A stretch of DNA of 64,000 nucleotides, from the NCBI GenBank assembly GCA_021372535.1, contig JAJFUH010000038.1, positions 1 through 64,000 of the forward strand. Direction: 5' to 3'. Shown one piece after another: positions 35,235 to 44,530 of this stretch (position 1 is its first letter; the number at the start of each line of letters is the position of its first letter). The position numbers were made by a program, and so were the translations under genes. The notes beneath the pieces are model-generated. The model searched no databases. It was given only the letters and a program-made list of their open reading frames with translations, and was not told where the DNA came from. The DNA is from a bacterium. GTDB taxonomy: Bacteria; Latescibacterota; Latescibacteria; Latescibacterales; Latescibacteraceae.

Positions 35235-36101
35235 TCAGGCACCCCCGTTGCCTGTATAGAGAAGGTCGAACCAGATAAAATCGCTGTCATGAAATTCCCG
35301 GCACAGAACGACCTCGAATTGGGCATGATCGAACAATCCGAGCAGCTTATCGACGTCATACCATTCCGCCCATGGTGTCCCGGCGCCGTCGGTCATCTCG
35401 CCCCATGCGCCGAACGAGGGAGAGCCTTCACGTTCCCAGCGCGTCCTGGGGTACGCAAGCTGAAGCCACCGCCCGCCGATCCTGAGATGCCTGATCAGCT
35501 CGTTGACCTCGGGCCTGATAACCGTGACAGGGGCATGGTGAAGCGACCCCATTGCCATGATCACATCGTAATCCGTATCGAGCTGTGTGAGCGACTCCAT
35601 GTTTTCGAGTAGGCAAAACCGGGCGTCCCCGATTTCAAAGATGGCGCAGAGCCGTTTCAGTACATTCAAATTGCTCTCATGGATATCCACAAAAGTCACC
35701 TTTGCGCCATGCAGGGCATAGGTGATGCTGTCAATGGCAAAACCGCTTCCAACATCGAGCACCTTTTTACCGTTCATGCTGTCGGCATAGAGCGCATGGT
35801 ACCAGCCGCGGTGACGGAACTGGGTGCCCGTTGTGATATCCGTCCGGCATGACAACCATTCATGACGCAGTTTTTCATCGGAAAGCTTGTATAAACTTTG
35901 TGTTTTCTGCCGTTTGGCGCGGCTTGTGGGAACCTCGTTCCACTTTCTCCGGAGGACATCGAACGGCTGTGACCATTCCTGGGTCGCTGTAGACTCCGAA
36001 CCGGCGTCCATTGTATCTGATGCGTGTTTCCGATACCCTGTTCTGCGTATTTCATAGCCGAAACGACGCAAAGTCCCGTTTATTATTTTTTTCAGTCCCA
36101 T
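35235..36101 (-). CDS. SAM-dependent methyltransferase, class I
   Basis: The 288-residue protein has motif I KKVLDVGSGFAIDSITYA, motif II VTFVDIHESNLNVLKR and a post-motif YDVIMAMGSLHHAPV, typical of Methyltransf_11/25 enzymes. The basic N-terminal segment of about 90 residues contains RHEWLSCRTDITTGTQFRHR, which is not part of the catalytic fold. A GGAG precedes the ATG. The stop lies only 6 bases from that of the converging fusion gene. In this setting a methyl group on a sugar or polysaccharide end is a fair guess, but the substrate is not visible. Confidence 0.85.
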   Translation of the reverse strand: MGLKKIINGTLRRFGYEIRRTGYRKHASDTMDAGSESTATQEWSQPFDVLRRKWNEVPTSRAKRQKTQSLYKLSDEKLRHEWLSCRTDITTGTQFRHRGWYHALYADSMNGKKVLDVGSGFAIDSITYALHGAKVTFVDIHESNLNVLKRLCAIFEIGDARFCLLENMESLTQLDTDYDVIMAMGSLHHAPVTVIRPEVNELIRHLRIGGRWLQLAYPRTRWEREGSPSFGAWGEMTDGAGTPWAEWYDVDKLLGLFDHAQFEVVLCREFHDSDFIWFDLLYTGNGGA

Positions 36102-36149
36102 TCGATCTCCATATTCAATTTGTTTTCCCTGTTTTCACATGATCCCGCC

Positions 36150-36205
36150 CGGCTCCCGCTGCGACGCTGCGCAGCGCGGCGAGTCGCCGTCTCCCCTTAT
36201 TAATG
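36150..36205. repeat. GC-rich dispersed repeat E, copy 1
   Basis: CGGCTCCCGCTGCGACGCTG and the following GCGGCGAGTCGCCGT-TTATTAA match an imperfect second copy at 55456-55513 and a truncated one at 63163-63191. It lies between two methyltransferase-like genes. Confidence 0.5.
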
Positions 36206-36315
36206 AAAGCAGGAGCCACACCCTCTTTCCCTTCAAAAAGAGAGAATGCCATCAGGCAGGGAAATAATTGTCATAAGAAAAAAAATACAAATTTATGCAT
36301 TATTCTGGTTATCGA

Positions 36316-37266
36316 TTACCGGAATACTTTTAAAATATTTTTAATGACTGTATAACACAAATAATTATTTCTTATAGAGTTAAGAAGCGAAAATCTTTTT
36401 TTCAGCAGCGCCGGGAAATGGTAGTCGCCATTCGATTCATTGAGGCTGAAGTACACCCAGTGATTGATCTCCGAGAATACATGTCCGGGGATAAACGATT
36501 GAATTTCCCGTATGATTTCCGGATGGTCTCTTTTGATCTCATACAGCTCGAAATCGGCTGAATGGAGCTCGATGGAATTTCTCCAACAGAAATCGACGAG
36601 CGGAATGGCCTGATCAACGACGGTATTAATCCAGAAAAGATTGAGCCGCTCACGTTTATCACTGTTTATATCAAAGTCGTTCATCCCCATCCAGAATGAT
36701 TTTCCCCCATAACTCCTCGGGCAGGATACGACGCGATTGTCAGAGAAATCATGGCATATAACAATGTGCTGTTTCTGCTGTAAGAGAGGCATGATATGCC
36801 CGAGAACGTGATTGGCGACCTCATAACCATGCGCATCCCACAGTACCATTACTCGTTGAAAAGGCTGAATATGCGGTGAAAAATCGACCCGTGTGAGATC
36901 ACCGGAATATATTTCGAGCCGAGAGAACCAGTCCGCATCCACGAGGGGTACGATGTTCTTCTTCTTATCCCAGCCCGGGCCGAAACAGAAACTTTTCACG
37001 ATGGTGTTTTTCAGGCGCCGGGATGCCTGGCAGAAAACACTCGTGGAATTACCGGGGCCGCGTCCAAGTTCGATAATGAGATCGGGCTTGAAGGCAAAAA
37101 CCATGGCATACCAGTGGAAATACTGAGAAAGGCTCAGACTGACCGGTGTATCGATTGCCCTGGACAACCGTTCCAGAATAACGGCATCTTCGCCAATCGT
37201 ATCTTTCAAGGCGTAATAACAGCCCACGGAAAGGGGCAGATCGGATGTCGAAAAAGGTTCGGTCAT
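36316..37266 (-). CDS. Methyltransferase-like protein of the polysaccharide block
   Basis: The 316-residue protein carries DLIIELGRGPGNSTSVFCQA, a SAM-type motif I with an Arg in place of the usual small residue, and VMVLWDAHGYEVANHVLGH, which resembles the Asp-His loop of cephalosporin-hydroxylase/Methyltransf_24-type enzymes. HIVICHDFSDNRV follows. I cannot name a family with certainty; a class I methyltransferase fold is likely, activity less so. No signal peptide. An AGGGAA site precedes the ATG. It lies on the same strand as the kinase fusion and the other methyltransferase, so 42498 to 35235 may be one transcription unit. Confidence 0.6.
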   Translation of the reverse strand: MTEPFSTSDLPLSVGCYYALKDTIGEDAVILERLSRAIDTPVSLSLSQYFHWYAMVFAFKPDLIIELGRGPGNSTSVFCQASRRLKNTIVKSFCFGPGWDKKKNIVPLVDADWFSRLEIYSGDLTRVDFSPHIQPFQRVMVLWDAHGYEVANHVLGHIMPLLQQKQHIVICHDFSDNRVVSCPRSYGGKSFWMGMNDFDINSDKRERLNLFWINTVVDQAIPLVDFCWRNSIELHSADFELYEIKRDHPEIIREIQSFIPGHVFSEINHWVYFSLNESNGDYHFPALLKKRFSLLNSIRNNYLCYTVIKNILKVFR

Positions 37267-37324
37267 AACAGATATTCCCTGTGACCCGGATTATTTGTAA
37301 AAGCCAGTATATGTAAAATAAAGC

Positions 37325-40300
37325 TTATGCCGAAAAAATTCCCGAACCCGATATCGGGGTACAGATCAGAACCTGCTGCGGCAGACCGTGCTTTGCATAG
37401 AACAGCGTTTCGATTTTCATCCGGAAATCGTTGACAGCGCCGTTTTTCACGAATGCCATGATACATCCGCCGAGGCCTGCTCCGGAAAGCTGGACTCCGA
37501 GGACACCGTCTATGGTCAGGGCGGTATCGACCATCTCATCGATCAACGGCGTCGAACACCCGTATCCTCCCGGCTGCAGATGGAGCGCCGCGCCCGGATC
37601 GCCGGCTTTGAGACGATCACGGAGTGACCGCATCAGTGAATCGGGGGCGGAATTATCATACCTGACCCGCTCACCCTTCTCGTTGAGACGGGTGACACGA
37701 TCACCGTCATGCGAAATGTTCATGAGATGAGCCGCCCGTTCGATATCACCCTGTTTGATGATGCGGGCGAACTCCCGGGCACGGGCTATCTCCGCCATCC
37801 CGAAAAGCGCCACACTTCTCGCCTCATAACCGCCCCCGGGCTCTTCATGGGTCGAAAATACTTTCCCCATGCGGTTTTTCCCTTCATTGTCGAGTATCCC
37901 AAGGAGCTCTTTACGGGAGACACGTTCGGGGATTGCCAGAAGGATATCGTATATCTCGTGAGGCTCAAGGCAGAGATGCCCGGCATCGATATCACGGAAG
38001 TATGCGAGGCGCTCCCTGAACTTCGGAAACCGTAATCTGACAATCTCATAAGCAATCTCGTATGTTGCGACTTTTTCATTGAATATCTGCATGGCGCCGC
38101 CGGATTTTTTCGCATACTGATGGGACTGGAGAATCACGAGCGATACTCCTTCGGGGAACGGAATGACATCCTCGATCCTGACCTCGTGAAATCCCATATG
38201 GAGAATATTGCCCCGCTCGCCGAATTTCATCGCGGCATGATCGCCGCTGCCGCCCCTCGTTCCGACAAACCACTCCCCCTCACCGCAGAGGTCGACAAAC
38301 TCCTTTGGGACAAACGACAGGCTGTTGATAAATGTCAGCGCTTCCGCGGCGGAAACCACAACCGCGGACGAGGAGCTCAGCCCTGCTGCCAGAGGTATCT
38401 GGCCGGATAGCACGCCATCGAAACCGAAGAGCAGCCGGCCTTTGAGTTTTTCCTGAAGCCTCAGGGCGGCAGCTTTAAAATAGTTTGCCCAGTCTCCCCG
38501 GCTCGACCGTATCATCGAGCTCACTGTCTCGGAGTTTATCATATTGAGCCAGTCATCCCATGGAAGCCGTGAGAGCTCCTCCCCGACTGAAAAGCTCCGC
38601 GGTCTGAAGTTCTGCGCATCGACATTGTGTATGGTGATGACATCGTCTTCCCTGACCCCGGCGACAAGGATCACCTCACGGTTGATGGTCATGTAGTTGG
38701 TGTATCCGCCGCGGTGCTCGACATGACGGCCCATCAGGTTGACACGCCCGGGGCTGCGGGCAATGATGACCGGCTTGTTTTTTCCGAATACCCTGAGATA
38801 TTTGAGCAGAGCCTGATGATATGCCTCGCGGCGTTCCTCCAGCACATCTTCGTCGCCTCCGTACACACCGGCAAGACCGGCTTTCACCTCTGGATTCAGA
38901 TCCTCGAAGATACGGAGCCATTCATCCACGGGCCTCAGCGCCTTATTGAGATGCTTTATATCGATCCGTCCGAAACAGGAATTTTCAAACGATGGCTGGG
39001 ATTCCTTCCTGCTGTAATACTCCTCTATCTTTAACAGCTCCTCCGGATTGTTGAAGGACATGACCTCATACTGCCCCCTGACGGGAACCGGGATGATTTT
39101 ACGGGATTGCGCGGTGTCACGGGCCAGAATCCGGACTGTATCGGTGATATACTCTTCTTTCTGGGCATTATCGGAGCGTATCCTGAACAAAGAATCGATG
39201 AACGCATCCGCTGAGTACAGATAAACAGCGGCATTGATCGCAGGAGTAGTATTTTCAAGCGCTTCCCCCGATATTGCTTCCTCGCCGGTTTCCGTATCAA
39301 CCATATAGAACGTATCCCGTTCCGGGACCAGAGTATTGAGCTCGCCGAACGACAGAGCGGTATTCTTTTCAAGAACCTCGATGAGACCCGGAAACATCTT
39401 GTGAGCTTTCGCAAGCGAGGGAATCACATCGAGGATTTCCCTGAGCAGCATGCGCGGCGAGGTTTTCGGTTTTTCACGTTTCAGGGTGTGAAGCCTTCGG
39501 GCAAGGATCATCTTCTGGATGTCGCGTTTCTCCACGATGTCTATCGGGCGTCCTTTACGGTCGAAAACGACCCGTCCCGAATCCGGCCAGAATGTCTTTT
39601 CGGCGGTCATGACAGCCAGATCGGCTCCGCTTTCCCTGAAATTACCGAGCAGCCGTTCGAGAGCGCTCGTTTCGACAACCTTGTCGCCGTATATAACCAG
39701 CACATTACCCTTGAAACTCCGGGCTTTGAGAAGATGAGCGGCCTGCTTGGCGGCATTGCCGGTACCATTCTGGTTTATCTGAAATACATATGCGACATTG
39801 TCCCTGATTTCGGATACTTCGTTCACCACCTGTCTCCCCTTTTCGCCGACAACAACGATATGTTCATGAATTCCCACCGATTCGAGCTGGTCGATAAGAC
39901 GGTTGATTGCGGGCCGTCCGGCAATGGGGAAACAGACCTTGTGGAGGTCTTTCGACTGCATCCGGGTTCCCTTGCCGCCGCAGAGGATAACGGAGACGAT
40001 CCCGGAAGAGGCATCGATCGTTCTCTTCGGGAATTGAGCGACAGTTCCCAGCGCATCGAGCAGCGCCAGAGTCAGAGGCCGGGTGTCTTTCCCGGAAGGT
40101 GTGTACGCTTCGTTATGGTCGAAATCCAGAAGGAGACTTCCCTTTTCCATGCACTGTTCGAGAACCGAGTATATTTCGGGAGAATATTCCGAACAATATG
40201 CCACGATATCATCGTTGACTTTCCCTTTGATGACAAGATATGATACTGTCCGGTTATCCTGAAAATATCCGTACATGAGCAGACCGTTTTTTCTCCCCGT

Positions 40301-40390
40301 CTCGAGCGCGGTGACTGAGCCGGCGGGAAGCAGGAAGGATTCCAGCAATGTAAAACGCGAACCGGGGGGCGTATCGCTCTTTTTTTTCAT
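37325..40390 (-). CDS. Bifunctional sugar nucleotidyltransferase-GHMP sugar kinase
   Basis: A 1021-residue fusion. Residues about 130-450 are a GlmU-like nucleotidyltransferase (VSVILCGGKGTRMQ with K151 after DLH, QNGTGNAAKQAAHLL, YGDKVVE). Residues about 541-1021 are a galactokinase-type GHMP kinase (SPGRVNLMGRHVEHRGG at 546-562, ATP loop IPLAAGLSSSSAVV at 665-678, GGSGDHAAMKFG with the catalytic Asp, and SGAGLGGCIMAFV). The likely job is to phosphorylate a free sugar at C1 and then make the NDP-sugar, as in the fucose salvage enzyme FKP but with a different order. The canonical GEHxDY of galactokinase reads GRHVEH, so sugar-contacting Glu and Asp are replaced and the substrate is probably not galactose. 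A GAGGG site precedes the ATG. Confidence 0.88.
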   Translation of the reverse strand: MKKKSDTPPGSRFTLLESFLLPAGSVTALETGRKNGLLMYGYFQDNRTVSYLVIKGKVNDDIVAYCSEYSPEIYSVLEQCMEKGSLLLDFDHNEAYTPSGKDTRPLTLALLDALGTVAQFPKRTIDASSGIVSVILCGGKGTRMQSKDLHKVCFPIAGRPAINRLIDQLESVGIHEHIVVVGEKGRQVVNEVSEIRDNVAYVFQINQNGTGNAAKQAAHLLKARSFKGNVLVIYGDKVVETSALERLLGNFRESGADLAVMTAEKTFWPDSGRVVFDRKGRPIDIVEKRDIQKMILARRLHTLKREKPKTSPRMLLREILDVIPSLAKAHKMFPGLIEVLEKNTALSFGELNTLVPERDTFYMVDTETGEEAISGEALENTTPAINAAVYLYSADAFIDSLFRIRSDNAQKEEYITDTVRILARDTAQSRKIIPVPVRGQYEVMSFNNPEELLKIEEYYSRKESQPSFENSCFGRIDIKHLNKALRPVDEWLRIFEDLNPEVKAGLAGVYGGDEDVLEERREAYHQALLKYLRVFGKNKPVIIARSPGRVNLMGRHVEHRGGYTNYMTINREVILVAGVREDDVITIHNVDAQNFRPRSFSVGEELSRLPWDDWLNMINSETVSSMIRSSRGDWANYFKAAALRLQEKLKGRLLFGFDGVLSGQIPLAAGLSSSSAVVVSAAEALTFINSLSFVPKEFVDLCGEGEWFVGTRGGSGDHAAMKFGERGNILHMGFHEVRIEDVIPFPEGVSLVILQSHQYAKKSGGAMQIFNEKVATYEIAYEIVRLRFPKFRERLAYFRDIDAGHLCLEPHEIYDILLAIPERVSRKELLGILDNEGKNRMGKVFSTHEEPGGGYEARSVALFGMAEIARAREFARIIKQGDIERAAHLMNISHDGDRVTRLNEKGERVRYDNSAPDSLMRSLRDRLKAGDPGAALHLQPGGYGCSTPLIDEMVDTALTIDGVLGVQLSGAGLGGCIMAFVKNGAVNDFRMKIETLFYAKHGLPQQVLICTPISGSGIFSA

Positions 40391-40593
40391 GGAATTATTA
40401 CCCTCACCCTCGGTCCCTCTCCCGTAAACAGAAGAGGGAAGAAAAGCATTATATCAAACATTCAAGTATGTTACTCATAATTATTTCAAATGTTTCTTCA
40501 AGTATAACAATACATAAGAGGAATACAATTTATCCGCAGACAGGTGAATCTCATTCCCGTGAGCCAATGGCCCTGACAGGGGGCAGGGTTATC

Positions 40594-42498
40594 TCATGAA
40601 CCGATATATTCCTTCCACCACAGCGCAAAATTGAGCAAAAACCAAATATCGACTCCCTGCCCGTTGTCCAGAAATTGGGAAATCTGTTTTTTGTCGAGAA
40701 AATCGGTTTTGTCGCAGAATGAATTCATCTCGGTTCTCGATTTTTCCCCGAGACGGTCGAAAAACCATTCGTACACAGGCACTCCGAATCCCTGTTTGGG
40801 ACGGTCGATGAGCTCATCGGGGATGATGCCGCGAACCGCTTTTTTCAGGATATATTTTGTCACGCCGTTCTTCGTTTTTACTTTTTCCGGGATGCTCATG
40901 GCGAGCTCCACGAATTTGTGGTCGAGAAACGGCACACGGCATTCGAGGCTCACTCCCATGCTCATCTTGTCGACCCGCATCAGGAGCAGCTCCGGCAGCC
41001 GGACGCTCAGATCGGCATAGCTCATCCAGTTCAGGTTCGATTTTTCCCATGCTTTTTCTTCGAACCGTTTCCGGATTGGCTGGAGCGCTTCCCATGTGGA
41101 GAAATTCTTGAATTTCTGCCGCAGGCGCGGGCTCAGTATCGTGGCTTTCTGACTGTCGCTGTAAATGTCACACCCTCCCCAGAAGATGGGCTGGCCGAGC
41201 GATATGCGGCGAAGCCATTCGAGCTTGAAATCATTACGGAATATGGGCCGGTCTTTCAAAAAAGACATCCCGATATTCTTCAGCCAGGGGAAAAGGAAAT
41301 AATCGCTGAAATTCGCCGCATTGAGCGGACTCTTCCACCACGGATATCCCCAGAAGAGCTCATCGGCGCCCTCGCCGACCTGACAGACGATGACGCCGTT
41401 GTCCCTGGCCAGCTTCGATACATAATAGACGGGAATACATACAGGATCGGCTATCGGCTCGTCCTGCAGCCAGACCATTCGGGGGAGAAAATCGAGGAGA
41501 TCGTCGATGGTCAGGAGCTTTTCATGATGTTCCGCTCCAAGAATGTCAGCCATCTTTTTTGCATAGTAGCCTTCGTTCTTGTAGCTCTGGTATTCGCCGA
41601 CATACCCGATGGTGAAGGTCTTGACCGGGTTCTTTTCGCCCTCCGAGAAAAATGCCGCATTGGTGCTCGAATCGATCCCGCCGGAAAGGAAAACGCCCAC
41701 CGGGACGTCGCTCACCTTGCGGTACCGTACCGTCGTGCGCAGCTCATCGACAATGCGATGGGCTATTTCGTCCTCGCTGACTCCGGTGAGAGGCTCGGTA
41801 TGATCCCAGACATCCCAGTACCTGTTCTCCTGAATCCGGCCGTCCTCATGTACTTTGAGCCATGTTCCGCCGGCAAGTTTCCCGATGCCCTCGAACAGGG
41901 TCAGCGGAGCGGGAGTGGTGATGAACGTCAGAAAATGATACAGGGCCTCCTCGTTGACCGCGCGGTTCTGTTCGGGGTCCTGGAGCAGGGCCTTGATCTC
42001 GGAGGCGAAGACGATACGGCCATGATGGATGCTGTAGTAGAGCGGCTTGATGCCGATGCGGTCACGGATAAGCCAGAGCTCGCGTTTTACCGAGTCCCAG
42101 AGCGCTATGGCGAACATACCCCTGAAACGGTGGAGACATTCGATGCCCCACTGCTCGAACGCATGGATGATCACCTCGGTATCGGAGTGATCGGTCTTCC
42201 AGCGGTGGCCGCCGATCGCTTCGAGCTCGGCGCGTATTTCCTGGTGGTTGTATATCTCGCCGTTGAACGATACCCAGAGCGTCTCGTTCTCGTTGCTCAT
42301 AGGCTGCGTGGCGCTTTCCGAGAGATCGATAATGGAAAGCCTCCTGTGCCCCAGACCGAAGCGCCCTTTTTCATCGATCCATAATCCGGCGCCGTCCGGT
42401 CCCCGATGATCCATGACATCACGCATGTTCATGATATAGGCAGGTGTAACGATAAAATTACTGTTTTTAAAAACAAGAGCACCGGCTATTCCACACAT
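40594..42498 (-). CDS. asnB: Asparagine synthase (glutamine-hydrolysing) type amidotransferase
   Basis: The 634-residue protein begins MCGIAGALVF with Cys2 as the glutaminase nucleophile, then MDHRGPDGAG and LGHRRLSIIDLS. The synthetase half has VGVFLSGGIDSSTNAAFF (PP-loop) and EGADELFWGYPWW. AsnB enzymes make asparagine from aspartate, ATP and glutamine. In polysaccharide clusters the same fold is thought to amidate uronic acids. With a UDP-sugar dehydrogenase next door, that role is plausible here but not shown. An AGGAAG site precedes the ATG. It is the first gene of the minus-strand run. Confidence 0.88.
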   Translation of the reverse strand: MCGIAGALVFKNSNFIVTPAYIMNMRDVMDHRGPDGAGLWIDEKGRFGLGHRRLSIIDLSESATQPMSNENETLWVSFNGEIYNHQEIRAELEAIGGHRWKTDHSDTEVIIHAFEQWGIECLHRFRGMFAIALWDSVKRELWLIRDRIGIKPLYYSIHHGRIVFASEIKALLQDPEQNRAVNEEALYHFLTFITTPAPLTLFEGIGKLAGGTWLKVHEDGRIQENRYWDVWDHTEPLTGVSEDEIAHRIVDELRTTVRYRKVSDVPVGVFLSGGIDSSTNAAFFSEGEKNPVKTFTIGYVGEYQSYKNEGYYAKKMADILGAEHHEKLLTIDDLLDFLPRMVWLQDEPIADPVCIPVYYVSKLARDNGVIVCQVGEGADELFWGYPWWKSPLNAANFSDYFLFPWLKNIGMSFLKDRPIFRNDFKLEWLRRISLGQPIFWGGCDIYSDSQKATILSPRLRQKFKNFSTWEALQPIRKRFEEKAWEKSNLNWMSYADLSVRLPELLLMRVDKMSMGVSLECRVPFLDHKFVELAMSIPEKVKTKNGVTKYILKKAVRGIIPDELIDRPKQGFGVPVYEWFFDRLGEKSRTEMNSFCDKTDFLDKKQISQFLDNGQGVDIWFLLNFALWWKEYIGS

Positions 42499-42695
42499 GG
42501 AATTCTTCCTGTTCTGTCAAAAGCACAATTCACCGTTATTATGCTGTTGTGTGTGTCTGTGACACATTCACCGATTCGTTTATAAAGCTACAAGTTACAA
42601 AAATAAGTCGTATAAAGTCAAACGCAATAATATTCATGGGTTATTTCCCGAGAAAGAAATGCAAATCGGGAAGGTTTTTTAATTGTATTTTCTGG

Positions 42696-42915
42696 TTATT
42701 CAATAAGTGCATATAATTAACGGATGTGATGTTTTGACACATTAAAAATGTCATTCCCGTAAAAGACGTCACCCATCGAATCATTAATCGGGGGCGGGAA
42801 TCCATCGCCCCATACTCGATAAAGAGTAGTGTCAATACTGGATTCCCAATTCACTTCGTTCTTGGGAATGACAGTACTTGTACAATAAATTAGTGATTAT
42901 GAGCTCATTGAATAA
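42696..42915 (+). mobile_element. MITE-like element, copy C
   Basis: A 220-base element with ends TTATTCAATAAGTGCATAT and TTATGAGCTCATTGAATAA. It shares with copy B the TCATTCCCGT and GGATTCCCAATTCACTTCG segments but has about 30 extra bases, CGTCACCCATCGAATCATT and beyond, between them. It occupies most of the gene-free stretch 42499-43023. Confidence 0.7.
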
Positions 42916-42920
42916 TCAGA

Positions 42921-42949
42921 TTGTATTTTATTGAATCAATCACTATTAT
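42921..42949 (+). promoter_or_regulatory. Candidate promoter at the edge of MITE-like copy C
   Basis: TTGTAT (42921-42926), a 17-base spacer, then TATTAT (42944-42949), which matches 5 of 6 bases of the -10 box. It starts six bases beyond the element and lies 75 bases before the UDP-sugar dehydrogenase start. Confidence 0.35.
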
Positions 42950-43023
42950 CTTTTATATACCGGTGCAGTATGGAATTATCCATGACTTTTCACATACCAT
43001 AACAAGATACAAGGGAAAGCGTG

Positions 43024-44391
43024 ATGAATAACGAGAAAGTTTATTCCGTAATCGGTCTCGGGAAGCTCGGCGCTTCGATGGCCGCGGCTGTTGCAAGCCG
43101 GGGATTTCAGGTTATCGGCGTTGATATAAATAAAAAAGCTGTCGATCTGCTCAATGCCGGTCATGCTCCGGTGCATGAGACGGACCTCGAAAACTATGTT
43201 GCCGCCAACAGGGAACGGCTCCGTGCAACCATGAGTCACTACGATGCGGTGATACATTCTGACATTTCGTTTGTCATCGTTCCCACGCCGAGTGACAAAC
43301 GGGGCGCATTCTCTCTCCAGTATGCCGCATGGGCGTTCCGTGAAATGAGCAGGGGGCTCAAAGATAAAAATTCATATCATCTCGTCGTTCTCGTAAGCAC
43401 GGTACTTCCCGGTTCCACCCGTTACGGCCTGCTTCCAGTGCTGGAAAAAGGATCGGGGAAAACATGCGGGCCCGATTTCGGGCTCTGCTACAGTCCCGAT
43501 TTCATCGCGCTCGGGAGTATTATACATAATTATCTGAATCCCGATTTTAATCTCGTCGGCGAATTCGACAGGCGCTCGGGCGATCTTCTCGGGGAATTTT
43601 ACTCGCAGGTCATGCTCAATAGTCCCCCGTGCAAACGTATGACCCTCGAAAACGCCGAACTCGCGAAAGTTGCGCTCAACACCTTCGTAACCACGAAAAT
43701 CGCCTATGCCAACATGATCGCCGAAATCTGCGAGCAGATTCCCGGCGGCGATGTTGATGCGGTTACCGATGCCATCGGAACCGATTCGCGCATCGGGAAG
43801 CAGTACCTCAAGGGCGCTCTCGGTTATGGCGGCCCGTGTTTCCCGAGGGATAACCTGGCGCTCAGCTTCTTCGCTTCACGCATGAATGTAAAAGCCGAAA
43901 TTGCGGAAACCACCCATCGCTCAAACTTTCAGTGGGCAGAAAAAATTGTCAGACGGCTGATCAGCGAAATTAAACACCCCGCTACCGTGGCAGTACTTGG
44001 GCTGGCATATAAACCGTATTCGGACGTTGTCGAAGAATCTCAATCGCTGTATATAGCACAGGCTTTATCGGAAGCGGGGGTCAGAGTCATCGGATATGAC
44101 CCGCTCGCGGGGAATGCCGCCCGGAACGAGATTGGCGACAGAACGGTGATACTCGATTCCCTTAGAGAATGCCTCGATCAGGCTGATGTCGTGCTCATCA
44201 CCACACCGGACCCGGAGTTCAAGGCTCTCAGGGCAGAGGATTTCGGAGATAAAAAGGTCGTTGTTTTCGATTTCTGGCGCATCCTCGAAAAAGAGCTCGC
44301 GGGAAAGGCCACCATACGGTATATCCCGGTGGGCAGAAGCGTCGACGATAAGACAAACAGGGACAGACTTTTTTCATTATGGAATAATTGA
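43024..44391 (+). CDS. UDP-glucose/GDP-mannose dehydrogenase-family protein
   Basis: The 455-residue protein has VYSVIGLGKLGASMAAAVAS (Rossmann loop), ISFVIVPTPSDKRG, a central ENAELAKVALNTFVTTKIAY helix and the nucleophile motif GYGGPCFPRDN with Cys272. The C-terminal domain has VAVLGLAYKPYSDVVEESQS. These enzymes oxidise NDP-hexoses twice to NDP-uronic acids using NAD. The ATG at 43024 has AGGGAAAGC upstream; an adjacent in-frame GTG at 43021 is possible. This gene would supply the acidic sugar that AsnB could amidate and heparinase-type enzymes could cleave. Sugar specificity (glucose, ManNAc or other) is open. Confidence 0.9.
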   Translation: MNNEKVYSVIGLGKLGASMAAAVASRGFQVIGVDINKKAVDLLNAGHAPVHETDLENYVAANRERLRATMSHYDAVIHSDISFVIVPTPSDKRGAFSLQYAAWAFREMSRGLKDKNSYHLVVLVSTVLPGSTRYGLLPVLEKGSGKTCGPDFGLCYSPDFIALGSIIHNYLNPDFNLVGEFDRRSGDLLGEFYSQVMLNSPPCKRMTLENAELAKVALNTFVTTKIAYANMIAEICEQIPGGDVDAVTDAIGTDSRIGKQYLKGALGYGGPCFPRDNLALSFFASRMNVKAEIAETTHRSNFQWAEKIVRRLISEIKHPATVAVLGLAYKPYSDVVEESQSLYIAQALSEAGVRVIGYDPLAGNAARNEIGDRTVILDSLRECLDQADVVLITTPDPEFKALRAEDFGDKKVVVFDFWRILEKELAGKATIRYIPVGRSVDDKTNRDRLFSLWNN

Positions 44392-44427
44392 AACGGGAAT
44401 TCCCTGATCCGAGCCGTTCATAATAAT

Positions 44428-44470
44428 CTGATAGAATGCGGATTTTCGCAGATTTGTTATAAATATTTTT
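44428..44470 (+). repeat. Dispersed repeat D, partial copy 5
   Basis: ATAGAATGCGGATTTTCGCA and the following GATTTGTTATAAATATT match the left end of the repeat at 25280-25405; the right end is not found. It lies between two same-strand genes. Confidence 0.45.
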
Positions 44471-44530
44471 AAATAATCCGGATCAGCATAAATTTTAATC
44501 CCGGTAATCTTTCAATTCCGGAGGTTCTGC

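Noticed and set aside
40918-42384. Open frame of 488 codons on the plus strand
   Set aside because: Antisense to the asnB gene, whose motifs are unambiguous. No ribosome site or known domain.
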